Assembly (NCBI GenBank): GCA_034509735.1
Contig: JACGWO010000001.1
Coordinates: 9,874,854 to 9,938,853 of the forward strand
Direction: 5' to 3'
DNA: 64,000 nt
Source: Sesamum alatum
Taxonomy: Eukaryota; Streptophyta; Magnoliopsida; Lamiales; Pedaliaceae
How positions within the stretch are numbered: position 1 is the stretch's first letter; every line of letters begins with the position of its first letter. Made by a program: the position numbers and the translations under genes. The notes beneath the pieces were generated by a model that saw nothing but the letters and a program-made list of their open reading frames with translations, was not told the DNA's origin and searched no databases. Positions 32,618 through 43,213 of the stretch are shown here, one piece after another.

Positions 32618-33302
32618 TATTTTTTAGTCCATTTGTTCAGCATTGCCCTCGATACACCCTATGCTAAGAACACATCTGCAGGGTCTGAAAATCATAGTTT
32701 TATGGCTCTAATTTTTTGAATTATATAGATTTTATTAATTTATTTTCTCTAAATGGTAAAAACTTGGTGAATTTTTAGTAAAAAATAATATTTTTATAGT
32801 CTACTTGTTCAACATTATCATCGCGAAGCCCTTGCTGGGGGCATGTTAACTTGCTAAGCTTGAAAAATATATTTTTAAGGCTCTAATTTTACAATTAAAA
32901 TGTGTTATTAATTTATATTCTCTAAGAGTAAAAAATAATGAAATTTTCAGCAAAAAATTATGAGTTGTTGTAATCTATTTGTTCAGCACTTCCTTGGACT
33001 TACCCAATGTTGGCGCCATGTTAATCTGCAATACTTGAAAATTTAAAACTTTTATGAATCTAATTTTTTGAAGTATGGACTTTATTCATTTATTTGCTCC
33101 AAGAAAAGTAAAAAATAATTGATTTTTTTAGTAAAAATAATACTTTTATTAGTCCACTTATTCAACACAACCCTCACCAAGACAGAGCTTGAAAAATATA
33201 CTTTTAACACAATAAGTTTTGAATTGTAGATATTATTATTAATTTATTTCTTTATGAGGGGTAAACAAAGTGGAATTTTCAGCAAAACAATATGAGCTTT
33301 TT
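32618..33302. other. AT-rich spacer with diffuse internal repeats
   Basis: The phrase 'gtccacttgttcaacat...aaaaatttt...attaatttattctct' recurs about four times at ~150-bp intervals (32,640-33,270), a decayed tandem structure. No gene. Confidence 0.4.
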
Positions 33303-33597
33303 AGGGGAAAAATTGCAACTTTCATCCTGTAACTTAGGGGGTGGCAATTTTGGTCCTATACGAATTGATTTTCGCAATTTAGTCCTGTAACTTCTAAAAT
33401 TTGGCAATTTTGGTCCCATATCGCCGTGAAAGCCCCATTGTTAAGGTCATGTGCCCGGCACATGCATTTTTCCAACAAAAAAGGACCAAAATTGCTAAAT
33501 ATTTAAAGTTATAGGACTAAATTGCGAAAATCAATTCGTACAGGACTAAAACTGCCACCCCCACCAAATTACAAGATGAAAATTGCAATTTTCCCTA
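33303..33597. mobile_element. MULE-type MITE
   Basis: Left arm GGGGAAAAATTGCAACTTTCATCCTGTAACTTAGG, with its complement at the right end (…GAAAATTGCAATTTTCCCT). Contains the same CATGTGCCCGGCACATG centre as the element at 32,391. Confidence 0.7.
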
Positions 33598-33609
33598 TAA
33601 AAATAAAAT

Positions 33610-33695
33610 AACATCCTACACATTTGTGGGTGTCGAACCATGACTTAAGAGTCATGGGCCTCAACTTCACCAGTCGAGCTAAATCTTATCAGCAA
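33610..33695 (-). mobile_element. SINE head (tRNA-related), truncated
   Basis: On the minus strand: A-box-like TTAGCTCGACTGG and B-box-like GGTTCGACACCC, spaced as in pol III promoters. The stretch aligns with the head of the full SINE at 35,042. It is not a tRNA: no acceptor stem or CCA-compatible fold. Confidence 0.6.
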
Positions 33696-34058
33696 GAGGG
33701 AAGATTAGTTAAATAGAACAATTCTATTCTTCAATATATTTAACTGTTGAGAATCTCAAAATTTTTGACTTTCCAATATTTCTCTCTTGTTTATTTTGAG
33801 AACCGGATTAAATGAGTGATAAGATTATCTTGAACTAAATGAATGATAAAAAATCATGTATTAATTGTAAGATGTTTACTTAAGCAAGAATAATACTTAA
33901 ATCGTATTATTCTTACGAATAAATTATACCACCTCCTTTGGTGGTATGAGTTATGAAATCGGAACAATAAATAGTACAAGATTTTGATTTTATACCGGAC
34001 CCCCATATAACAAAGTAAACACTGTATTGTCTATACTTATTTTCTTTATTCGGGTTAA

Positions 34059-34339
34059 TCTATACTATTATATAAAGAAAACCCCCTCCACACTCACAAA
34101 CGGCGGTTACTTACACCACTGCACCATTTTTTGTGAGGTCAAAAATGCCCTTCAACCGATAATATAACCAACTTATTTAACTATCAGAGTTTCACTAATT
34201 GATAAATTAATTTTTTCTTTTATTTTTTTAATATGATGTAATAGTTTATATTTGGCTCTTATTTATAATAATAATATATTTTAAAATGCAAAATAATATT
34301 TATTATATACACACAGGAACGATGTGCCACAACAGCTAA
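34059..34339 (+). mobile_element. Short Helitron, complete ends
   Basis: Host A, TCTATACTATTATATAAAG at the 5' end, and near the 3' end an imperfect GGAAC-GAT-GTGCC hairpin, then ACAACAG and CTAA followed by host T. Contains CACTCACAAAC also seen at 10.2 kb. 281 bp, non-coding. Confidence 0.65.
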
Positions 34340-34914
34340 TACACCAAAATGAACGGGGCCAAAATGTATGTTTGTGTGTGTGAGGGGGGGAGAGAGAGAG
34401 AGAGAGACCAAATCTCTCATTGCAAAACTTCTCGTTTATGTTAAATTCATGGGATAATTACAATGTCTTTTCCTAAGTTTTGGTGTAATTATATATAAAT
34501 TCTTTATGATTTGAGAAATTATATTTAGTACTCATGGTATTTGTTTTTGTCTAATGAATAGATTCCTTAGTTAGTTAAAATTAATCAAATTTACTGATAT
34601 TAAAAAGTTGAATGAAAAATTATATTTACCCCCAATTGACTTATTCTTAATTTATATGCAGGTCAAATAAATATTTTTTGATCAAACTACTTTTATAAGA
34701 TTGAAGATATACCTCCTCATATATAGTATCATGTGGAGATGCATAAAGGTAGTCTAATCAAAAAATAATTTATTTAACTTGTATTTATATAAAAACTAAT
34801 ATCGACTAGGTAATTTAGTCAATATTATAAAAATACACAAATAATACTTAAAATATTTAGTTATTAATTACCATGACATCTGCCAGCATGGTAATTCATA
34901 CAACTACATATAGA

Positions 34915-35520
34915 AATTAAAAAATTTAAATACGAATTGAATTCCTCAAAGATCAACCACAAGTACCTCAAAGATCAACCACAAGTAGCTACTAGGGTTG
35001 CGCTTTCATTTAATTTCATGTAACCAACTATACAGTTTATTTGCTGAGGCATAATTTAGTTGGCGAAATTGAGGCCTCATTTTCTTAGAGGTAATGGGTT
35101 CGAACTCATACATGAGTTGATATTATTTCTACTGTATAATAAGTATGATTTATTTCTGTAATAGTTAAGTGTTAGTTTATGTGATATTATTGATTTGATT
35201 GTTTGTAATTGTCGTTGTTCGATATTAACAGCCGCCATGACTGAATATAATCACTTACTTTCGATTAATAAAATTCATCGCTCCCAATTAAAAAAAAACA
35301 CTGCACAGTTTATTGGAAGATAATCAAAGTTAATAAAATTATTAAAAACAAAATCAAAGTTAATATGGAAGATAGCCTTTTTAAATTTGTCGACACTATG
35401 GTCCAAAGAATGTGGGTTGGGCCTACTGTTTTTGGGCCGTCGTAGGCCCAAATAAGTAGGCGATTCACTAGTTAAATTTCAGAATAGCAATTGGACGCCA
35501 CCAACGACGTCGTGGTCTGG
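34915..35520. repeat. Paralogous segment with a dirigent remnant (copy 2)
   Basis: Collinear with 26,735-27,063 but carrying an inserted SINE (35,042-35,299). A 20-bp tandem duplication (CCTCAAAGATCAACCACAAG) lies at its left end. Confidence 0.75.
35042..35299 (+). mobile_element. Full-length SINE with target-site duplication
   Basis: tRNA-related head with A-box-like TAATTTAGTTGG and B-box GGGTTCGAACTC, a body, and a terminal A-run. Flanked by ACAGTTTATT on both sides (35,032-35,041 and 35,305-35,314; the match extends imperfectly to 16 bp). The paralogous site at about 26,835 is empty. Confidence 0.88.
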
Positions 35521-35540
35521 GAGTAGCACTAGCAATAGAA
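35398..35540 (-). pseudogene. Dirigent gene fragment
   Basis: On the minus strand: LLPDHDVVGG, then (after a deletion and a stop) NLTSESPTYLGL and NPHSL, matching the HDVIGG...ANSTxxSPTYFGL...GPxPxS order of subgroup-a dirigents. About 45 codons remain, with stops. Confidence 0.7.
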
Positions 35541-35684
35541 AATTAGAAATGAAGCTCTGTGATGTTCGGACAAAATTTGTATTGGTACCCGAATTTTAAT
35601 TAATGTAATTTTGCTATTCGAATAATTATAAATAACTTAATTAATATCATATTTTATTTTAATATCATTTTGATATGTTTTTAT

Positions 35685-36790
35685 TTATTATTTATTATCT
35701 TTATAAGTAATATAGAGGCTATTTTACCCCTAAGACGAGAGATATAAAATAATAAATATATCAAAGAAAAAATTAATATATTTTGTCTTTCTATGAACCA
35801 TTTAACATTTTTTTAGTTGATTATTATACTTGATAATAATATTTCATTAACTTCTTATATTATGCTAACTTTATTTCTCAATATTTATAAGATAACTCAT
35901 TATTTAATAATTAATTATATTAAAATTAAAATTCTTATTGCATTGCGATCTCAGAGTAATTAAATTTGTACTGATTTTTAAATTTTTTTATAATTTAAAA
36001 TTGAAACTCTTGAATCTAAATTTAATATCACGATTACATATCCAAAAATAGCTTTAACGACAAATAAATATTGAAGTCCTATATCTTTATTGTACTAGAA
36101 CAAAATTATAACTTTAAATCTATTAAATTTTTTAGTGGACTTGACTATTAATATTATAAGTTATTTAATAATGAGTTTATGTTATAGATATTGAGAAATA
36201 AATATAGTAAAAATATCAAAATAATAAAAATAAAATTAGTCAAATGGATTAAATAAAGATAAAATAAATTGATAGAAATTTTGGCGTCCGGTTCGGTAAA
36301 ACACAACGAACACCCCTAGAAATTTATGCAAATTCTTGTATATATATTTATTGTATTTCATTTTAATATCTAGGTATAAAATGATTATTATAAAAAACAT
36401 AATAAAAAATATTAATTGTGTCCCCAAATGATAATAACAATGAAATTCCAATACCAATTGAGTCATTTATAATTATTCAAATACCAAAATTACAACAAAA
36501 CTAGTTACTAATACAAATTTTTACGTGTGATCGCTTAACTGGAGAAGATTTTTATTTATTATTATTATTATTTTTTTTTTATTTTTTTTTAAAAGAGGGA
36601 CTGGAGGAAGATTTCTGGACCACACATATCTATCAACCACATTCATCAGAATTAACACGGTTCAACAAAACATCACATTTACGTAAAGCTTTTCCACCTG
36701 TCCGTGTGTGTGCGCAAATGACAAATGAGTAGTAGTCGATATCGTTAATGAACACGTGCATATTGTGCGAAATAATGGCACAACAAGATA
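35685..36790. repeat. Left part of duplicated unit A
   Basis: AAGTAATATAGAGGCTATTTTACCC ... ATGACAAATGAGTAGTAGTCGATATCG is collinear with 46,425-47,395 at high similarity over roughly 950 bp. Non-coding. Confidence 0.85.
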
Positions 36791-36856
36791 ACATTCCGAA
36801 AAAATATGAACCACGAATTTAAAAATATTCAATTTACAGATTCATAATAGAAGTTT

Positions 36857-37150
36857 CTTTTTTTTTTTTTCATCATAAACAGAAGGAATTTTATTTATAG
36901 CAGATCAAAGTTCATGATACATGATTTAGACGTAAGTCTAAGTACAAAATGAGTGCATATCAGAACATAACAGATTTGAGATCAAATTTGGAGTAGACAA
37001 AAAGATCTGCAGCTGAGTGTTTGTTGAAAAACCGTAACGTGCAAGTTTATCAGCCACTTTATTTTCCTCTCGATAGCAAAAAGACGCTTTCAGTGCGTTG
37101 AACTTAGTTACGAGGGCCCTGATATCTTTGAACAAAGGCGTTAAAGCCAT
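36857..37150 (-). mobile_element. LINE 3' end with RNase H-like fragment and poly(A)
   Basis: On the minus strand a 70-aa frame contains FKDIRALVTKFNALKASFCYREENKVADKLARYGF, the end of the RNase H-like domain used by plant L1-type LINEs, followed by a short tail and a poly(A) run (T-run on plus, about 36,857-36,870). 5'-truncated, as typical for LINE insertions. Confidence 0.75.
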
Positions 37151-37199
37151 TGACAGCTGTTTCTCTCTGCGAATTCAAATTAAATCAGCAGGATAATAC

Positions 37200-37234
<35 letters not shown>

Positions 37235-37239
37235 GTCAC

Positions 37240-37575
37240 AATTCGCTAGGAGACCAAATTATACTTTTAGTTTTATAGGATAGGGGATTCAACGTATTTA
37301 GTCCTCTACTTTACGATATTTTTAAAATGGTGCTAAAATTAGAAAAACTCGACACATTTAATTTAGTTCTCTGCTTTAGTGCTTTATTTTACAGGATTTA
37401 TGAAACTAAATATATTGAGTTTTCTTAATTTTGGGATTATTTTAAAAATCTCATAATTTATAGGATTAAATGTATCGAGTTTCCCAATTTTTAAAATTAT
37501 TTTAAAAATCTCGTTAATTAAGCAAAGACCAAAAAGTGATAAACCCCTATTCTAGGAGATTAAAAGTATAATTCC
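37240..37575. mobile_element. Long-TIR MITE shared by both duplicated units (copy A)
   Basis: AATTATACTTTTAGTTTTATAGGATAGGGG on the left and its complement at 37,550-37,575. The same element lies at 62,290-62,640 in unit B, so it predates the duplication. Confidence 0.65.
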
Positions 37576-37652
37576 ATCCAATTAGGTACACAAATCAACG
37601 TGCCTCAATTATTAAATTGGTCCAGCACATTTGGTATTCATTTTTGTTACAA

Positions 37653-39155
37653 TTAGCTGCCCCGCACGCGGTTTTGGCGCGCGCATAAATTTTAAATATA
37701 AACAAAAGAAAATTGTATAATCTAATTAAAATAATTAAATAAAGTTGCACATTTTCAATTTGAGTACTCAGTAATTTTTATGCCCATAAAATTTATAACT
37801 TAATGCAATTATTTTTTGCACAGATGTAATCTTAATATGCTTAATAGTATTTTTAGTTATCCCCTATGTTTGTATGCTTAATTTTGGGGGTTTTAAACCC
37901 CATATGCACATTCAACAAATGTTTGAAAACATCTTTTGTTTAATTAAAAAAACAAAGTTTTCAGGAAATTAATAAAACATCATTAAAACTTGAAAGACAA
38001 TGAAACTCAATTTCACTATTTTTTGCTTAAAATCTAAAACTTTTTATCTTGTATTTTTTCTGGTGGAGTAGGTGAAATAATCATTTAGTGTATCATTCAA
38101 CTAAATTTTCAGAGAATATGTTACATTAATGTAACTCAAGAATTTCAAAATTGAGAAAAAAAAAAAATAAAATAGGGATGCCGACTTTTGCAATCACATG
38201 GACAAAAACCTTTAAGATTGCATTAAGTGCCTATATACAACAATCGATCAAATGCATGCAGCCCTCAGTCAATCCAAGTGGAAGAAATATAAAATGCTAA
38301 ATACGTCGTTATTGTATTACTGACTTCAATTTGGAAAAAAAAAAAAGCATTAAAGAAGTTATGTAAAAACAAAGAACAAATTCCGTAAAAAGACGTATAA
38401 TAACTTAGGAATTCTGATTTTCTGTTTTTAATCAAATTTAATTGAAACTCAAAAAAACACACACATACACACACCCACACCCACACTACACTTAGTTATT
38501 GCTATCTTGATATTTACAATTTTATGGGGGTTTGGGTATGAACGTGAAAATTTATGGCTATGAGTTTATTGCAGTAGAGATATACACTATATATATTACA
38601 GCAAGAAAGAAATAAATAAAAAAGAAACAGAATAGAATTAGACCAAATGCTAGGAAAGTTGTCCTAGGAAAATCAAAGCTCTCGACATTCTTAGTTTAGC
38701 GGGAAGCGCATAGTCTAGCGAGGTGATTGTATTTTACCATATAATAATTAAAAAATTAATATATATAAAAGTACCAATATTTTCTATAGTTACCTATAAA
38801 TATGTGTTTCAAAAGAGGAAGAGAGGGAAGGATATGTGAGACGTGAGATATGGGGGTGGGGGGGGGATGTTAAACGTGTGTGGTATTTGGAGAGAGAGAA
38901 ATAGTGAATTGTCAAAATAGTTTGAGAGAGAAATACATGTGAGTATAGTGAAAGGCTATTTTTGGTCATTCAAAAAAATGGCATGAGAACTACCAAAGTA
39001 GTGCGAATTGCCATTTATGTCCTCTTCAAATTAGTAAATTCATTGTAATGAAATAAAGTGGTGAAGAAATTATGCAAAAACAAAAGACATTTTTTGTAAA
39101 ATTACACAAATAACTTCAGATACAAAATAGCCTTTGCTTTTATAATTAGTATAGA
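37653..39155 (-). mobile_element. Helitron, 1.5 kb, with paralogous empty site
   Basis: On the minus strand: host A, TCTATACTAATTATAAAAGC at the 5' end (39,155), and at the 3' end the hairpin CCGC-GT-GCGG (37,662-37,671), GGCAG and CTAA followed by host T. Unit B lacks the insertion: TTTGTTACAAATTTAGG near 62,713. No Rep/helicase coding, so non-autonomous. Confidence 0.78.
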
Positions 39156-39284
39156 TATTGGTACATGTGACATTACTATTGCAGAGTACTTAACGATAGT
39201 TCTTATCATTAAATAAAATATTTATAATTGGTTGACACAAAAAATTCATATATCCGTCGTTAAAATATGAAACAAAAATTTCAT

Positions 39285-39480
39285 TACAAATTTACAAAGA
39301 GTAAAAGTTTTCGTAAGAAACTGAAAATTTTTGTAAAAAAATTAAGAAAAAACAAGTATTTCGAAGCAAATTGAATAATTTCAAAATTACTATATAGCAA
39401 TTTTTGTTTCCATAAGAAAAGAACGGAAACTTTTTCATAATTTTGATGGAAATGCATAAAAATTTCAATCCATAATTAGG
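39285..39480. repeat. Part of duplicated unit A
   Basis: TTACAAATTTACAAAGAGTAAAAGTTTTCG ... CCATAAGAAAAGAACGGAAACTTTTTCATAATTTTGA matches 62,710-62,880 in unit B. Confidence 0.75.
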
Positions 39481-39811
39481 CAAGTTGATGATGGTAGGAC
39501 AGACTTTTGATAGAGAAATCGAATAGCTTTTTGGATCTAAATAAAATATGAGAGATTTGTTTATTTTGTATTTCTTCTTTTATGTCTCTCTTTCTCATTT
39601 TTTCTTGTCCTTCTACTCGCATTTACGTGGGATATATATAGGTTGCGAAAGAGGGTACTCATATCAAATCTCTACAAGATTGTTCTCGAAATTTTTCATC
39701 CACACAAATATCTTTTCGGTGCCTACCTTGACATAATCTTGCTTTGTTGGGATCACTTTGTGCGAGTTCCTCTCACTCGCCGTTCCAAGCTGGCTCGTAT
39801 TCTCCTTTACG

Positions 39812-40810
39812 CAGTGTTTTCAAACTCGGATCAGATTGGCCGGTTCGATCGATCCGATCGGGAACCAGCCAAGGGTTCGGTCCGGTTCATGGGATAAAAA
39901 CCGCATCGGTCAAACTCGATGCGAACTGGTCAAACCCAGTTAAAATCGGTCAAAACCGATTCACCCGATAGCCGGTCAACCAGTTTGGTTTTTTTTTTTT
40001 TAATAAAAAAACTATGATTTAGTATTTCACTAATCAATCATATATTTCACTAAAAAATAATATAGTGAAATACACAAAGAGAAAAAATAAATACAAAAAA
40101 AAATATATTGACAAGTGTTTCATGGACAATTACTCAAACAAAATATCACATGTTTATAGGCTCAATTGTTTGAGTTTGTCTTGTCTTTTTTCAATGTGGA
40201 ACATGAGAAAGTGCTTAAACTATATGAAGAAATGCTCAAGCTTTGCCTATATTTTTCCAATGTGGGAGAGACATATTTATAGGCTCAATTGTTTGAGCTT
40301 GCCTTGTCTTTTTCTAATGTGGGACATACGAAAGTATTTAAATTATGATAAAGTGCACAAGCTTTGCCTGTTTTTTTCAATGTGGGAGAGAAAATAAATC
40401 ATTTTTCCTTCTTCGTCTATTTCTTTCTCCTTTTCTCCATGTTTTTTCAATCTTTTTTGGACTTTTTTGTTAAAAAAATATATGAAGACAACAATTGTTA
40501 AAATTTCGTTATAAATTTATTTATTTTATCAATTAATATATAATATATTTGGGGGGTTTTAAATTTTAAATTCTTGTTAGTTTGAATCTTGATTTAATAT
40601 GTTTCCTTCAAGAGGCTTGTTGATTTTTTATTGTTAAATTATTATAGATTGTGTTTATTTTAAATTGTTTTTATTTAATATATTGATATATAATGTATAT
40701 ATATATAATAAAGTCCGAGTCAACCGGTTTTTTCAATCCGGTCCGACCGGTCGAACCAATGACCCAGTAACTTGACCGATTTGATCCTCGATCTGGTTCT
40801 GAAATCATTG
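39812..40810. mobile_element. hAT-type non-autonomous transposon
   Basis: Termini CAGTGTTTTCAAACTCGGATC and, in complement, CAATGATTTCAGAACCAGATC, both followed by CCGGTT/GGTC-rich sub-terminal motifs. Flanked by CCTTTACG and CCTTCACA (8 bp, two mismatches), the hAT TSD length. The interior has a ~120-bp tandem duplication (40,139-40,395: TGTTTGAGCTTGCCTTGTCTTTTT ... TGTGGGAGAGA). The ORF across it is repeat-derived. Confidence 0.75.
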
Positions 40811-40947
40811 CCTTCACAGGACTACTCGTGTGTTTTTATCGTAGTAAGTGGCCTCATATTTTCCCTGGTGGGTTCCTCGTACGCCTATTCCTGTGGTGCT
40901 TTGACTTCGTATTCTCCTTTAGAGGATCCCTCGTATGTTTTATTGTT

Positions 40948-41391
40948 GGCTTAAATACATTTTTGGTCCCGTAACTTAAGTTATTTGGCGTTTTCGTACT
41001 TTAACTTTTTAGGGTAGTATTTTGGTTCTTCATTTTTTTTTTTATTTTCATGATTTTAGTCATTTTTTTCACCCAAGTTCACCATTATCGCCTTCACATG
41101 ACATTTTTTAAATTGGGGCTTTTGTTTCCTATTGGCCCATTTCTGCAAGCATTTTTATCCTTTTAACGTTTTATGCTAGTATTTTGGTCCTCTATTTTTT
41201 TAATTTTCACAATTTCGATCCTTTTTTCGCCTGAGTTTACCGTTATCGCTGGTGGAGGTGAACTCCGACGAACAAAAGGACTGAAATCACGAAAATTAAA
41301 AAGATGTAGGACCAAAATACTACCCTAATAAGTTAAAGGACGAAAACGCCAAACAATCTAAATTACAGAACTAAAAATGCATTTTTAACCC
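40948..41391. mobile_element. MULE-type MITE with perfect TSD
   Basis: Inverted arms of ~110 bp (GGCTTAAATACATTTTTGGTCCCGTAAC and complement). Flanked by identical TTTTATTGTT at 40,938-40,947 and 41,392-41,401. Confidence 0.88.
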
Positions 41392-41978
41392 TTTTATTGT
41401 TCAAACCTCGATCGTACTTTGACTAGCTCCTCGCAGTCTTTCAGTTCGAAGGCGTTCAAGGTAGCCGTTACCCACATAACAAGTGAATAACACATGCATG
41501 ATGGATCAAGCTCGAGGAGATTCGGCTAGACTGACTGATTTGTTATTTTCAAATTCTTGATTTCATTGATCGTAAGGGAGAGTGAGAGTACTCATTATTA
41601 CAGTTTTTGAAGTCCTGTAAAAATATTTTTTGTGATTAAAATTTTGATAAATGGGCACGAATCCATCTAACTCGACCTAAAGACAGACGATTTTACTAAG
41701 AAAAAAAAGAAAACGCAAGTGAATAACGCAAGACAATATTTCTATGCAAAATATGCAATTCATTTGATGACTAAAATAAAACATTTCATTACATTAATGG
41801 TCAAATGCAATTTAAGATTAGGGGACAATATACACACAACTTAAAGCATTACATAAACATGACCAGGCGATCAATTATTATTCCATGGGTCGAAATTGAA
41901 ATTCAAACCCCTAATTATATATGAAATATTGTGCGTGCGGGTATGCATTTAACCTTAATTATCTTGAGAAGCTACTGA

Positions 41979-42614
41979 TCATACGTCTGCATGAAGACCA
42001 CCGGCGGCCATGCTCGGCCAGGTGGGTACAGTCACATAAAGCGTGTATTCCAAAACCCCATATTCCTTCTCAGCATCGTAAGAGTAGGTTTTGGTAATAG
42101 CATAGCCACCAGCATTACGGAAGTAGCCAGTACCACCAACCACCGCCACCTCCCGTTCCGGAAGATCTATCTGGTTCCTTCCCAAGATACAGATGGTGCT
42201 TCCGCTGAGGAAGCCTGTTGTGAAGACGAAGTTCATGTTCATGGCCAGGGCTGCTACTCGCAAGTCTGCATAAGTGATGAGCCCCTGAGCTCTGGCCACC
42301 GGCGTCGAGTAGTAATCAGGCTCGGCTGTGACTAGGTCATCCAACACTCGGACCTGACCGAAATCAGTCGGGGAATCAGCAGTGATTGAAGCAGTTGCTA
42401 CTTCGTACACTGTCTTATTTTCACCGGCTAATAAATCTTGAACGTAGAAACGAATCATGAGGTCCGTTTGTTTTCCATCATTGGAAATCTTTTGGACCCA
42501 CAACTCCTCAGTACTGTCCGGAGCCGGAGGACCTGTTTTCCGAGCATAACAGCTTGGCAGGGCCATGGACAAGGAGGAGATAACAATCAACATAAGACAA
42601 ATCAGTTTTGCCAT
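41979..42614 (-). CDS. Dirigent protein DIR-6 (subgroup b)
   Basis: Intact 211-aa secreted dirigent protein, single exon. Signal peptide about 1-24 (MAKLICLMLIVISSLSMALPSCYA). The domain has TGPPAPDSTEELW, MIRFYVQDLLAGENKTVYEVATASIT, DSPTDFGQVRVLDDLVTAEPD, TPVARAQGLITYADL, MNFVFTTGFLSGSTICILGR, VAVVGGTGYFRNAGGYAI and EYGVLEYTLYVTV. Two changes stand out: VARAQG in place of VGRxQG, and FRNAGGY in place of FRxARGY, so a normally conserved Arg in that loop is missing. A C-terminal extension (PTWPSMAAGGLHADV) follows the usual end. It may therefore differ in substrate or be non-coupling. Nearly identical to the broken DIR-7. Confidence 0.92.
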   Translation of the reverse strand: MAKLICLMLIVISSLSMALPSCYARKTGPPAPDSTEELWVQKISNDGKQTDLMIRFYVQDLLAGENKTVYEVATASITADSPTDFGQVRVLDDLVTAEPDYYSTPVARAQGLITYADLRVAALAMNMNFVFTTGFLSGSTICILGRNQIDLPEREVAVVGGTGYFRNAGGYAITKTYSYDAEKEYGVLEYTLYVTVPTWPSMAAGGLHADV

Positions 42615-42693
42615 TTCTTTCTACGTACGAGGTAATATTGCTCAAGATGGGAATTGGGAAGGTTGTGTGATCAGCTTTGTATACGAGGATGGG

Positions 42694-42702
42694 TTTATAT
42701 AG
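42694..42702 (-). promoter_or_regulatory. TATA box of DIR-6
   Basis: CCTATATAAACC on the minus strand, about 80 bp upstream of the ATG; identical context in DIR-7. Confidence 0.6.
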
Positions 42703-42837
42703 GCGTTGCTGATGGAAGAAATGTACATGTGTAGAATGTGGATATTAGTTCCATCGCTCTCTCATCTTCTCCAATCTCCATACTTGATTAGGTTACGAAA
42801 TTTCTTGGCCACTCATATATATTGAGCCACGATTGAT

Positions 42838-43213
42838 GGGTAAAATGTTTTTTTGGTCCCATAAGATTAGGACATTATTTATTTTGATGCCACAATTTAA
42901 GTATGTGGTTGTTTTAGCCCCATAAAACACGTTTTTCAGTTTTTTTGGTCCCAAAAAATCATGTGCAACTTAGGTAGGTGGTTGTTTTAGTCCCATACAA
43001 CACATTTTTCAATTTTTTTGGTCCTAAATGTAGGTGGTTATTTTAGTCCTATAAAACACGTTTTCAGTTTTTTTGGTCCCAAAATGTCACGTGTTGGGAC
43101 CAAAAAAGCTGAAAAACGGGTTTTATGGGATTAAAACAGCCACCTACCTAAATTATGGTATCAAAATAAAAAATGTTCTAATCTTACGGGACCAAAAAAA
43201 TATTTTGCCCCAT
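42838..43213. mobile_element. MULE-type MITE with internal tandem repeats
   Basis: Arms GGGTAAAATGTTTTTTTGGTCCCATAAGATTAGGAC and complement (…TATTTTGCCCC). A TTTTAGTCCCATA...CAGTTTTTTTGGTCC unit is repeated about three times inside. Flanks ACGATTGAT/ATAATTAAT look like a decayed 9-bp TSD. It sits in the distal DIR-6 promoter. Confidence 0.75.

Larger units (their letters stand above)
41740..42830. repeat. Right part of duplicated unit A, including DIR-6
   Basis: Collinear with 62,950-64,000: 3' flank (GATGACTAAAATAAAACATT ... CTGATCATACGTCTGCATGAAGACCA), the whole DIR gene and its promoter up to GAAATTTCTTGGC. Confidence 0.92.

Noticed and set aside
32391..33597. Regularly recurring 'ggaccaaaattgcaa' phrases as a possible CRISPR or regulatory array
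   Set aside because: They are arms of palindromic MITEs in opposite orientations; a plant nuclear context also excludes CRISPR.
33610..33695. Possible tRNA gene (A and B boxes)
   Set aside because: Only the pol III boxes are conserved and the stems do not form; it aligns with the SINE at 35,042 instead.
40065..40397. 110-aa ORF with repeated YRLNCLSL
   Set aside because: The repetition reflects a tandem DNA duplication inside a hAT-like element; no similarity to a known protein seen.
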